Source of the DNA: Bryum argenteum
Lineage: Eukaryota; Streptophyta; Bryopsida; Bryales; Bryaceae
Direction of reading: 5' to 3'
NCBI GenBank assembly: GCA_037043015.1
Contig: CM073327.1
Span: 6,058,727-6,122,726 of the forward strand
Length of the DNA: 64,000 nt
How positions within the stretch are numbered: position 1 is the first letter of the stretch; each line of letters begins with the position of its first letter. Below are positions 39,009 through 51,400 of the stretch, piece by piece. The notes below the pieces were generated by a model. The model worked only from the letters and a program-made list of their open reading frames with translations, was not told the origin of the DNA and made no database searches. Position numbers and translations under genes: made by a program.

Positions 39009-42000
39009 TTACACAACATACTCCATAATTGCTTCCTCAACACTGGAAGGTAACTTGTATACAGGCTCATTTCCTGTAACACGGTGGTCAGCAATGACCA
39101 TTGGAAATTTGGTAGCTCTTATGTTAATCACATGCAAGTGAGCCTTTTGGGATTTTTTCAGCCATATGTAAGTATCAACCCCAGTCCCATACTTCTGATA
39201 GTAACGGCCCTGAATCACTGAATCTCCGGGTTCAAAATGCTCGCCCCATGGGCATGCAAATGCCTTCCTGCATGTATACATCTTCTTTGTACAAAGCAGA
39301 AGATAGAAATCAACGCCTTCTTCGTTATCGGTCCAAAGAGAGACAAAAGTTGTCCCCAAGCTCGATGTCGAAGCAAAATATGCTCCATTTAATCCAAATT
39401 CATCCCAATCATCTTCTTTAAACTCGGCACTTACAATAGCCCGAACATATCCTGGTAAACTAACTATTAGAACCTCTACCTCCCAGTCCCCAGCCCAAGC
39501 CCTGTTCTCACAATCCCCCCAATTACATTGAATGCAAGAAGCACAGAAGCATGCCAATTGCCGCTTCAACAACTTGTTGACATCCATGGAACCTACTGAC
39601 CGAACACAGTGCAAATCCCTGCAGCCAACTATGGGGTCACACTCATACTCAGTCTCCCTGTCAACATCACCAACTCGGACATGCCAAAAGGTTCGTCTTA
39701 CCGGCCTTCTATCACCATATGACGTCTTTGGCCTTTCACTGAGCTTGGATCGCAAGAACTCTACGACAGTCTCAGCGTCCTGCAGACGAGGTCCATTCAC
39801 ATCGAGTTGTGTAGTTCGAATGTATCTCTTCATTACAGCTCCTGCCCCGTCATGGGGGCCTTTTCCGTGACTGAGATCCAAAAAGCTCCACATGCAATTA
39901 CAACCCTCGCAATTTCAGGTATCGACCGACAAAATACCATGGAATTCGGCTTTTAAATTGGCCAACACGACCATCGGACCATCCGGTGGTTTTAGGAGTA
40001 AAACCGCCATCCACCAAACTATCCCAATGCAACATCAAACAATGTTGAACAAAGTAGCTATCATGTTTCTTATCATCGCTAATATAGAAATGATACTCCA
40101 TTATGTTCCTTGTACTTTCATCATTAGGGTCGGTGTGTAGGATTCTCACCCAAGTTATATGCACTAGGATCGTGATCGGTAGTCGTGCCAATGCATTGAT
40201 TGGACTTCGTTTTGAACCTTGAAAGAATAGTTCTCGGCAAAATCAAGTACGAGACAATAGTATTGGTGGAAAGTTGGCAAGACAGGTTACAATTGTTCAT
40301 CTTCCCATTTTGCAACAAACGTATGTCGTACAAAAGCTTGCAATTTCGATTTTCAGATAACTTACCACCTCAAAGAAGAAGTGTCTTTGTATACCGAGTC
40401 AATTTCTTCTTTTTTCTACTCCTTTCTCGAGTTGTGATCGTCTCCATTGCATACCGCTTCCATTTGACTTTGCAAAACCGGAGCTCCCATCTTCTTCAAT
40501 GGGGCACACAGGAGGAAATCTACACCACAACTATCACAATTTCCAAAAATACAATCCCTTGCGTGCCATTGGCTTTGGTCGCTTTTTGGGGCACAAAATG
40601 GAATCGGCCATGGCCGTCACTCCCGAAAAACGAAGACCCTTCAAAGACAAAGAATTACCATCCTCCTTCACAGACTCACACACCTCACACTCGCAATCAC
40701 ATACATTCTTAGAATGCAACCCAGATTTTGCTCGCATGTAATTAAATCCCACCCTAAGCTCTTCCATCTCTACGTGATAAATGCAACAACACACATTTCT
40801 ATCTTTCGGTTTTTTTACAAAATATGGTGAAAGGAATCAAAGATTCGCTTACCCACAATTACCTCAGGATGTGCAGCTTGAAAACGCAGGTAAAACTCCA
40901 TCTGCATACAACTAACACTGCAGAAGTCATAGTGACTCCCTAGAAGTACCTACCTACTTACTACTACTCCATCTACATACAACTAAAGTTGCTGAAGTCA
41001 TATGGACTCCCTAGAAGTACCTACGTACTTACTACTACTCCACCTACTTCAACAAGGTCAATGCCACCTCTAATAGTCATTCTTTGTAACACCACATGTC
41101 ACTCATAATTACACGGGACTCACATGAAACTCCTATGTAGCTCTAGCGTACTCCATTTTGAAACATACAAGTACATTTTTTTACATTCCACTTGCATATA
41201 TGTTCACCAAATTCCAATCTAGTACACTAGTGTTCAAGCAAACTCCATTCTAGTGCATATTAGTTCAATCCATTTCCTTCTACTACATATAAGTACAAAC
41301 ACTTCCTACTCTAGTATATATAGGTTCACCCATACCGTATTGACTATCAATTCAACTCCTATAAAGACCATAGGGTTCTCTTGGAGTTCCATGAGATATG
41401 ATCATTCACACATATACCCCATTTGAAGCCATCGTAACATATGAAATCTCCTTGCTATTAAATTTTGACCCTAATTATCACTATAAAGACTACAACCGCC
41501 CTTGTTCTCTAAACAACAATCATGTCTAAACCCTAAAGACAACAATGGAGAAAATTAGCAAGCATAGTGAAGGATCGGAAGAATTCATGCCTGTGATTCC
41601 AACAGTATTGAGTGTGATGTGATTCGTAAACACCGGTGCAATCCATCACGCACAACCTCCTTGCGATTTGGATGGGCCTCGTTTACGCATTCCACCATGC
41701 AATGACGATGTTGCGCACAAAAGATCGCTGTAGCATCACTCCTCCGTTTTCGAACAGAGTGTCCACGATCTCCGCCATTGCTTGTCATTGTAGCCCGCCG
41801 TTGTACGACCTTGATCACGTTACGGTGATGAACCTTCAAAGACGGGCATGCACGCCTTGCGAACCACTCGCCCCGAACTCACAACGGCCGAGGAGGATTG
41901 CATGCTTTGCTACCAATTGTGCATTAGTCTTTGCGCTCTTCACCTCCGACAAGGACTGAGCTAAACCATTCACAATCGCATCATGGGTTTTTGCCTGCTC

Positions 42001-42384
42001 TGACAACCTTCTTGAAATCGGCAAGGAAACTTTGGTAACATGACTAGACCACACCGCCGCCGCAAGATGACTTCCTTGTGGTGCCTCATGCGGAGTTTTC
42101 GCCAAAGTAGACGTCACACAATTCAAAATCAACGCTGCATCGCGGCGCACCTCTCGCCGATTTAGCACCTCACGCGACACACCGCATCGCTCTTCAACTC
42201 TACGCTCGTTTTCAGCGTACAACAATTCCTCTGCTTGCAACTGAGCGTTTGCCTCTTGCCTGCGACGCCTACACTGACGTTGCCGCTCTTTATCACTTTC
42301 TCTAATTGCTGCCAGTCTTGCTCTCTCAGCAGGACCAGGGCGTATAATACCAGACCGCCTTGCTACCGCTCTTCCATTCCCCAT
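39009..42384 (-). pseudogene. Broken RNase H-like (DDE-type) transposase-related gene
   Basis: Minus-strand pieces line up in order as one protein of a family I recall from mosses and other eukaryotes as uncharacterised transposon proteins. The N-terminal coiled-coil piece is 42,384-41,836 (MGNGRAVARRSG start, RREVRRDAALILNCVTSTLA). The next piece is about 41,830-41,585 (VVQRRATMTSNGG, RKRRSDATAIF). After a 650-bp intron or insertion comes about 40,925-40,540 (FYLRFQAAHPE, CCCIYHVEMEELR). The core is about 40,330-39,900, with VLDFAENYSFKVQNEVQSMHW and then YHFYISDDKKHDSYFVQHCL and WSDG. An open 294-aa tail at 39,893-39,009 carries LDLSHGKGPHDGAGAVMKR. Breaks include an extra base at about 39,905, a lost base at about 40,175, stops near 40,290 and 40,430, and shifts near 40,830 and 41,840. 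The first two acidic positions (DFAENY, WSDG) remain. It could be a second core gene of the element or an older nested insertion. Confidence 0.7.
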
Positions 42385-42589
42385 CAAAAACAGACTCACA
42401 CACCTCACACTGCCACACGGACACCCTAAACCCTTCCACACCAAGAACAACACCAACACAGACCTACAGCAACAAAAACGACAAGATGACGAAGTCCTTC
42501 CAGCAATCAAGGCAGTAAGAGAGGAAAAAAACATGAACCCCAGTGACAGCAAGCGAACAAGCGAGTCTAAATCGTACACCGTCCCTATT

Positions 42590-43080
42590 TGAGTCTCTAC
42601 CTACCAAAACCTTAACTAATCAAGCTCCCAATTTCAAATGCAACGCAGACAGGACGAAATGCAACGCTACCGCCACCATAAATCGAACCGATCATGCACC
42701 CTAAACCTCCGAATGCAACGCAGACGCATTTAAATGCAACGCAAAAAAAGAGCTATGCAATCGGAAGCCGTGCTCTAAACCAACAATTGAAACGCGACAA
42801 ACACCAAAGAATTGAACCACCCTAAAATCCTTGCAAAACACCAAAGAATTGAACGCGACAAACACCAAGAATTGAACGCGCCCTAAACTAGCAAATCAAC
42901 GCGACAAACACCAAAGAATTGAACGCGACAAACACCAAAGAATAGAACGCAAAGCACACACAAGCGTGAGGGGTGATTGATCAAATTAAGATCAAGGCGG
43001 TGAGCTGCAGAACGAACCCTACGTTCGTCCGGCCCAAGACATCCATCCACGAGGCTTCCGTCATATCACTCATCTACTCC
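42590..43080. repeat. Short minisatellite upstream of the RNase H-like pseudogene
   Basis: Around 42,780-42,960 the string aattgaacgcgacaaacacc followed by aaag recurs about five times with spacing of 24-60 bp. No gene is seen. Confidence 0.7.
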
Positions 43081-43531
43081 CTTAAACCGCAGATGTCTTG
43101 AATGATGAGATCTCATAGATCCGAGCACTCATTGCTCTTGACACGTGGCCCACCATGAGAGGAAGCAAAATTTTGGTATTCAAAAAAAAAAAAAAAAAAT
43201 ACATGTTTATGGACCTTTTATGGACTTTTCTATTTATCACCAATTTAAACCCTTCAAAAGTCCATAACTCCCACTTAAAAAACACTATCGTCTAACAAGA
43301 TATCAATTTTTGACATTTCAAAGTACACTACATCAATAGGTGAGTCACTAAGATAACAATGAGATAATTTTCTTCATTTAAATGGCACATATACAATTGT
43401 ATATGGAGCTGTACAAAGTCCATAGTGATAATTTCAAAGTCCATAGCTCTTTAATTTGAGAAGATACCTTGTATATGATTACATAATTTCCTTTGTACTC
43501 AAGTTAAGAATCTATGTTCAAATTTATAGCC
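43081..43531. other. Spacer between the RNase H-like pseudogene and the ParB-like gene
   Basis: AT-rich with a poly(A) run at about 43,180; probably the 3' UTR of the ParB-like gene. Nothing else is recognised. Confidence 0.5.
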
Positions 43532-45307
43532 CTAGAAGAGGAATAGGTTATCTACAATGAGCCTTGCAATCAAAATGTCATCCTGAAATCAGCCCTGTGA
43601 CCAAAAAATTGGTCCAGTCAACCATGCAAACACCCTTACCTGTGCCCAAAAAGAAGCGCGATGCAGGAAGGCCATCAAAGTTTTATCCTTCATTGGACGT
43701 TCTTCTGGAAAGCGAAAAGAACGTCGAACTTCGTCTGATGAGTTCCACCATTGGAGCCACTTACCTTTGAAATCGCAGTGAACATTGGTAGTGGCTACCA
43801 TTTGTAAGCGATCGATTGTCATATCGGGTTTCAAATTTTTGCTGTAATGAGAATAAATCTGCACATCAAAATCATAAGTAAGAATCAGGTATAAAACATG
43901 AATATGCATCGTATAAAACATGAAAATAGTGTTTCTTTTACCTCATTCGCAAAAACTTTCCCGAGTTTGTTGTTGGCGACAGCGATCATCTTGTCGAAGT
44001 TTTTGCCACGTATGGCCTTAATTTCTGCTTTGATCGCATTATCCATGGCACTCCATACCCCAGGTCCTGTTTGTTTCTCCTTCGGGACGGTGGCGTAGTA
44101 ATTAGTTTCAGCGTCATCAGATGCCTTCGCTAATCTTCTCTGTATCCAATATATAAAATTTTAGTAAGATGTAAAGAAACAAATACAGAAATTCACATTT
44201 AAAAAACATTCTAGTCAACTTACCGCATATAAGAATTTTACGAAAACGTCAACTGTTACAGGATACCAAGTATCTTTTTTTGCCTTAGCGTTCTTGCAGA
44301 TTCTATAATCCTCTGGCGATATCAGATCCTTGAAATCCTCTAGTTTTAATTTTCCGAACTGCCTCATTCGCTGCAATTTTGCACACAAACCATCTTCGAC
44401 ATGGTCATGTTCAGTAGACCTGCAAAGCGAGATCAGACATGAGAATACTTGAACATAATTTAAAAAGAAAGTAAGCGAATCGAAAAAATCAGAAAAGTAC
44501 TCACCAATTTATGTCGTTCATAGCGTCGAGCAAGAGATTGCTCTCTCCTCGTGCATCAAGACCGATACAATCCACAGAGATGTACCACGAAGCATCGAGC
44601 TTATGGTACCTCTCTATGTGGTGCATCCAAGCCGTCACACGGTGGTTGCCTTCGTAAACGTAGAAGTACTTGTCACTGAGGTCTTGTAGATCTGGGTCAG
44701 CTTGCAGCGTCTTCTCAAACTCCTGATTGGCTGATTTCCAGAGAGGATTCGCCCAGACAGCATCTTCGGCATCAACCAATTTTTCTCGACCTTTGCGATC
44801 AAATGGTGACACGTACATCACGCGATCCCCTTCCCGGTATCCTTTGTTGAATTCATTTTCCAGTTTCCGGACGTCTTGTTCTGAAATCGGGCGAACCTTC
44901 GGATAGCAAACGAGACGGCATAGTGGAATCAACATACGAGATTTCTTAACAGGTTTGTAGCGTAACCTGTTGATGATTGCAATCGAATCACTCTTGTGGA
45001 GCATTCGCATCTCGTTTGCACTCCAGTCGGGGTCCTTGTTTTGCAGATGCAAAGGCATATGGACAATTCCAATGTTGACACTCCCAGGCAAAGGAGTATC
45101 TTCATCTTCTGAAAGCGCATCTGCACGATCATGATGACGCTGAGTTTGAGAAGGACTTTCTTCGGGGACTCCGGTGCAAATGATATCAACATTTGCGACA
45201 CTATCCTGTAATTGTTCGTCTCCATCGTTCGAAGGAGTTGGTGAAGAAGATAGAAGTTGTTGGCTCCCTTGGTCGTCTTCATCGCTGCGAACTTGAGCTA
45301 ATGTCAT
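43532..45307 (-). CDS. ParB/sulfiredoxin-fold domain protein, 488 aa, five exons
   Basis: Exons in transcript order: 45307-44505, 44419-44224, 44139-43942, 43858-43640 and 43582-43532 (stop). All are GT-AG and in phase, totalling 1,467 nt. A possible splice acceptor directly precedes the ATG (gctag|ATG), so an untranslated leader exon is likely. The first 80 residues are acidic and serine-rich. The ParB/Srx-like segment starts near KVRPISEQDVRKLENEFNKG and carries the fold's GNHR box at residues 220-223 within VYEGNHRVTAWMHHI, the position that binds nucleotide in ParB (CTP) and sulfiredoxin (ATP). The C-terminal half contains ATVPKEKQTGPGVWSAMDNA and a Trp-rich stretch (GKWLQWWNSS) I do not recognise. 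Domain assignment rests on GNHR plus the preceding pattern. A host role is unlikely given its place inside the transposon. Confidence 0.72.
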
Positions 45308-45438
45308 CTAGCAATCCAGAAACCAGATTCAACACACCAAAGACTGGATAAGAATGTGTCAAAAAAACAATGTGGTAAAAATTGATAAAAAACATCGGCT
45401 TTTAATTATGTGTATGATAATTTCATCCGACAATACAT

Positions 45439-48400
45439 TCAAAATGACTGCAACTTTCTAGCAAGTCGCGGAGAACGTCTTGGTTTAAGTCTAGCTAATG
45501 CTTTCTCATTGTTTCGTCTAGCTTTAGCCTCATTCTTTTTGAGTTGCATGTTAACCGCTTGTGCAATCCGATCAACGTCATCACGCATAATGTGACGAAC
45601 AGGTGATGCAAGGGGTGGTGTTTCCGGAATCGAAGTAAATGGTATGTTTAATCGACGGGACTCCACGTAAGCTAACACATTCTCTCTCAATGTGGAAAGG
45701 TCACTATCTGCATCGGAATCCTCTTCTCTTTCAATTTTTGTTCGCACTGTTGGAACCTGCAAAATCACACAAAATCAATGTTAAGTCATATATCAAACGC
45801 CAGGGAAAAATGAATGAAGCAAATATTTAAAACTAATATTTAGCAATACCTTTCACACTCAAAAATATTCATTCACAACTAAAATAGCAAAATAATTAAA
45901 AATTGGTCGACCAGCAACCAGCATCCGGCCTCATCCCACACTAAGTGCATTCCTAAAACGACTTCAACGGCGAGCCATCAGGCTTCCATTCGAGCACATA
46001 AAAAAACCAGCCTCAGGCTTCCGTGCAAGCAAAAGTACAGCATAATGAAAACCAGCCTCAGGCCCGCCATGGGTATATGAGCAGCCTTCATCAGCACAGG
46101 AGGATGGGCCTCAACGGTGCTGGAGTGGCAATCCCCGAATCCCAACACAAGTTGCAGCGAACGAAAAGCATAAAGTGCACCACAGCAAGCTAAAAAATGC
46201 AAATTCGAGCATCTCCCTTCAGACCTTCGTCCACGAATGTCTGACAGCATCTGGGCCAAACCCACACCAAGTGCACCCCCGGAACAAACCCATAGTGCAA
46301 GCCAGCCATCAGGCTTCATTTCAAGGTGAAGTTTAGCATACAAAAACCAGCCTCAGGCTTCAATTCAAGCAGGAGTACTGCATACAAAAACCAGCCTCAG
46401 GCCCGCCACAAGGATGTGAGAAGCCTTCATCGGCACACGAGGATCAGGAGTACAGCATAATAAAAACCAGCCTCAGGCCCGCCACGAGCATGTGAGCAGC
46501 CTTCATCGGCACAGGAGGATGGGCCTCAACGGGGCTGGAGTGGCAATCCCCAAATCCCAACACAAGTTGCAGCAAGTGAAAAGCATAAAGTGCACAACAG
46601 CAAGCAAAAAAAACGCAAATTCGAGCAACTCCCTTCAGACCTTCGTCCACGAATGTCTGACAGATTTTGGTCCAAACCCACACCAAGTGCACCCCCAGAA
46701 CAAACCCATAGTGCAAGCCAGCCATCAGGCTTCATTTAAAGGTGAAGTTTAGCATACAAAAACCAGCCTCAGGCTTCAATTCAAGCAGGTGTACTGCATA
46801 CAAAAACCAGCCTCAGGCCCGCCACAAGGATGTGAGAAGCCTTCATCGGCTAGGAGTACAGCATAATAAAAACCAGCCTCAGGCCCGTCACGGGTATGTG
46901 AGCAGCCTTCATCGGCTCAGGAGGATGGGCCTTAGCGGTGCTCGAGTGGCAATCCCCGAATCCCAACATAAGTTGCAGCGAACGAAAAGCATAAAGTGCA
47001 CCACAGCAAGCTAAAAAATGCAAATTCGAGCATCTCCCTTCAGACCTTCGTCCACGAATGTCTGACAGCATCTGGGCCAAACCCACACCAAGTGCACCCC
47101 CAGAACATACCCATAGTGCAAGCCAGCCATCAGGCTTCATTTCAAGGTGGAGCTTAGCATACAAAAACCAGACTCAAGCTTCAATTCAAGCAGGAGTACT
47201 GCATACAAAAACCAGCCTCAGGCCCGCCTCAAGGATGTGAGAAGCCTTCATCGGCACACGAGGATCAGGAGTACAACATTATAAAAACCAGCCTCAGGCC
47301 CGCCACGAGTATGTGAGCAGCCATCATCGGCACAGGAGGATGGGCCTCAACGGGGCTGAAGTGGCAATCCCCGAATCCCAACACAAGTTGCAGCGAACGA
47401 AAAGCATAAAGTGCACCACAGCAAGCTAAAAAATGCAAATTCGAGCAACTCCCTTCAAACCTTCGTCCACGAATGTCTGAGAGCATCTGGGCCAAACCCA
47501 CACCAAGTGCACTCCAAAACCAATCCATAGTGCAAGACAGCGATCCCGCTTCAATTCGAGGTGGAGTTCAGCATACAAAAACCAGCCTCAAGATTCCATT
47601 CGAGCATGAGAACAGGATAGATAAAACAGCCTCAGAACCGCCACGGGTATGTGAGCAGCCTTCATCGGCATATACGTGCAGGATTACAGCATAATAACCC
47701 AAGCCTGAGGCCCGCCACGAGGATGTGAGAAGCCTTCATCGGCACAGGAGGATCAGGAGTACAGCATTATAAAAACCAGCCTCAGGCCCGCCACGAGTAT
47801 GTGAGCAGCCTTCATCGGCACAGGAGGATGGGCCTCAACGGTGCTGGAGTGGCAATCCCCGAATCCCAACACAAGTTGCAGCGAACGAAAAGCATAAAGT
47901 GCACAACAGCAAGCAAAAACATGCAAATCCGAGCAACTCCCTTCAGACCTTCGTCCACGAATGTCTGACAGCATCTGGTCCAAACCCACACCAAGTGCAC
48001 CCCCGGAACAAACCCATAGTGCAAGCCAGCCATCAGGCTTCATTTCAAGGTGAAGTTTAGCTTACAAAAACCAGCCTCAGGCTTCAATTCAAGCAGGAGT
48101 ACTGCATACAAAAACCAGCCTCAGGCCCACCACAAGGATGTGAGAAGCCTTCATCGGTACACGAGGATCAGGAGTACAGCATAATAAAAACCAGCCTCAG
48201 GCCCGCCACGGGTATGTGAGCAGCCTTCATCGGCATATACGTGCAGGATTACAGCATAATAACCCAAGCCTCAGGCCCGCCACGAGGATGTGAGAAGCCT
48301 TCATCGGCACAGGAGGAGCAGGAGTACAGCATTATAAAAACCAGCCTCAGGCCCGCCACGAGTATGTGAGCAGCCTTCATCGGCACAGGAGGATGGGCCT

Positions 48401-51400
48401 CAACGGTGCTGGAGTGGCAATCCCCGAATCCCAGCACAAGTTGCAGCGAACGAAAAGCATAAAGTGCACCACAGCAAGCTAAAAAATGCAAATTCGAGCA
48501 ACTCCCTTCAGACCTTCGTCCACGAATGTCTGACAGCATCTCGGCCAAACCCACACCATGTGCACCCCCAGAACAAACCCATAGTGCAAGCCAGCCATCA
48601 GGCTTCATTTCAAGGTGGAGTTTAGCATACAAAAACCAGCCTCAGGCTTCAATTCAAGCAGGAGTACTGCATCCAAAAACCAGCCTCAGGCCCGCCACAA
48701 GGATGTGAGAAGCCTTCATCGGCACACGAGGATCAGGAGTACAGCATAATAAAAACAAGCCTCAGGCCCGCCACGAGCATGTGAGCAGCCTTCATCGGCA
48801 CAGGAGGATGGGCCTCAACGGGGCTGAAGTGGCAATCCCCGAATCCCAACACAAGTTGCAGCGAACGAAAAGCATAAAGTGCACCACAGCAAGCTAAAAA
48901 ATGCAAATTCGAGCAACTCCCTTCAGACCTTCGTCCACGAATGTCTGAGAGCATCTGGGCCAAACCCACACCAAGTGCACTCCAAAACCAATCCATAGTG
49001 CAAGACAGCGATCCCGCTTCAATTCGAGGTGGAGTTCAAAGATACAAAAACCAAATTCAAGATTCCATTCGAGCATGAGAACAGGATAGATAAAACAGCC
49101 TCAGAACCGCCACGGGTATGTGAGCAGCCTTCATCGGCATATACGTGCAGGATTACAGCATAATAACCCAAGCCTGAGGCCCGCCACGAGGATGTGAGAA
49201 GCCTTCATCGGCACAGGAGGATCAGGAGTACAGCATTATAAAAACCAGCCTCAGGCCCGCCACGAGTATGTGAGCAGCCTTCATCGGCACAGGAGGATGG
49301 GCCTCAACGGTGCTGGAGTGGCAATCCCCGAATCCCAACACAAGTTGCAGCGAACGAAAAGCATAAAGTGCACAACAGCAAGCAAAAACATGCAAATCCG
49401 AGCAACTCCCTTCAGACCTTCGTCCACGAATGTCTGACAGCATCTGGTCCAAACCCACACCAAGTGCACCCCCGGAACAAACCCATAGTGCAAGCCAGCC
49501 ATCAGGCTTCATTTCAAGGTGAAGTTTAGCTTACAAAAACCAGCCTCAGGCTTCAATTCAAGCAGGAGTATCGCATACAAAACCAAACTCGGGCCCACCA
49601 CAAGGATGTGAGAAGCCTTCATCGGTACACGAGGATCGTGAGTACAAAGATAATAAAAACCGACCTCGGGCCCGCCACGGGTATGTGAGCGACCTTCATC
49701 GGCATATACGTGCGGGATTACAAAGATAATAACCCAAGCCTCAGGCCCGCCACGAGGATGTGAGAAGCCTTCATCGGCACAGGAGGAGCAGGAGTACAGC
49801 ATTATAAAAACCAGCCTCAGGCCCGCCACGAGTATGTGAGCAGCCTTCATCGGCACAGGAGGATGGGCCTCAACGCGGTCTTTGGGTGGCAATCCCCGAA
49901 TCCCAAAGACAAGTTGCGTGACGAAAAGCATAAAGTGCACCACAAAGAAGCTAAAAATGCAAATTCGAGCAACTCCCTTCAGACCTTCGTCCACGAATGT
50001 CTGACAGCATCTCGGCCAAACCCACACCATGTGCACCCCCAGAACAAACCCATAGTGCAAGCCAGCCATCAGGCTTCATTTCAAGGTGGAGTTTAGCATA
50101 CAAAAACCAGCCTCAGGCTTCAATTCAAGCAGGAGTACTGCATCCAAAAACCAGCCTCAGGCCCGCCACAAGGATGTGAGAAGCCTTCATCGGCACACGA
50201 GGATCAGGAGTACAGCATAATAAAAACAAGCCTCAGGCCCGCCACGAGCATGTGAGCAGCCTTCATCGGCACAGGAGGATGGGCCTCAACGGGGCTGGAG
50301 TGGCAATCCCCGAATCCCAACACAAGTTGCAGCGATCGAAAAGCATAAAGTGCACAACAGCAAGCAAAAACATGCAAATCCGAGCAACTCCCTTCAGACC
50401 TTCGTCCACGAATGTCTGACAGCATCTGGTCCAAACCCACACCAAGTGCACCCCCGGAACAAACCCATAGTGCAAGCCAGCCATCAGGCTTCATTTCAAG
50501 GTGAAGTTTAGCTTACAAAAACCAGCCTCAGGCTTCATTTCAAGGTGAAGTTTAGCTTACAAAAACCAGCCTCAGGCTTCAATTCAAGCAGGAGTACTGC
50601 ATACAAAAACCAGCCTCAGGCCCACCACAAGGATGTGAGAAGCCTTCATCGGCACACGAGAATCAGGAGTACAGCATAATAAAAACCAGCCTCAGGCCCG
50701 CCACGAGGATTTGAGAAGCCTTCATCGGCACAGGAGGAGCAGGAGTTCAGCATTATAAAAACCAGCCTCGGACCCGGATGTGATCAGCCTTCATCAGCAC
50801 AGGAGGATGGGCCAGGGCGACCGAAGAGGGAGCTGGAGTGGCACTCCCCGAATCCCAGCACAAGTTCGAGTGAACGAAGAGCATAAAGTGCACAACAGCA
50901 AGTCCAAAAATGCAAATTCGAGCGCCTCCCTTCTGACCTTCGTCCACGAAGGTCTGAGAGCATCTGGGCCAAACCCACACCAAATGCACTCCCAAAACGA
51001 AACCAAAGTGCAAGCCAGCCATCAGGGTTCAATTCGTGGTGGAGTTCAGCATACATAAACCAGCCTCAAGATTCCAGTCGACCATGAGAACAGCATAAAT
51101 ATTACAGCCTCAGAACCGCCACGTACATGTGAGCAGCCTTCATCGGCATATACGTGCAGGAGTACAGCATAAAAACCCAAGCCTCAGGCCCGCCACAAGG
51201 ATGTGAGCAGCCTTCACCGGCTTTGGAGGAGCAGGAGTACAGCATTATAAAAACCAGCCTCAGACCCGGATGTGAGCAGCCTTCATCGGCACAGGAGCAT
51301 GGAACAGAGCGACCGAAGAGGGATCTGGAGTGGCACTACCCGAATCGCAGCACAAGATCCAGCGGATGAAATGGATAAAAAGCATACTAGCAAGTCAAAA

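Noticed and set aside
41585..42579. 247-codon frame taken as an independent gene starting at 42,579
   Set aside because: The first 65 codons are low-quality hydrophobic sequence. From the Met at 42,384 it reads as the N-terminus of the broken RNase H-like gene.
49030..49940. Genuine rapid divergence of satellite units
   Set aside because: Changes are confined to CAG/CTG and to short patches flanked by perfect identity, which fits base-calling error better than mutation.
45978..51056. Many similar minus-strand frames of 60-127 codons, for example reading GWLALWVCSGGALGVGL
   Set aside because: They are shadows of the satellite unit; their edges follow the repeat and several frames are open at once.
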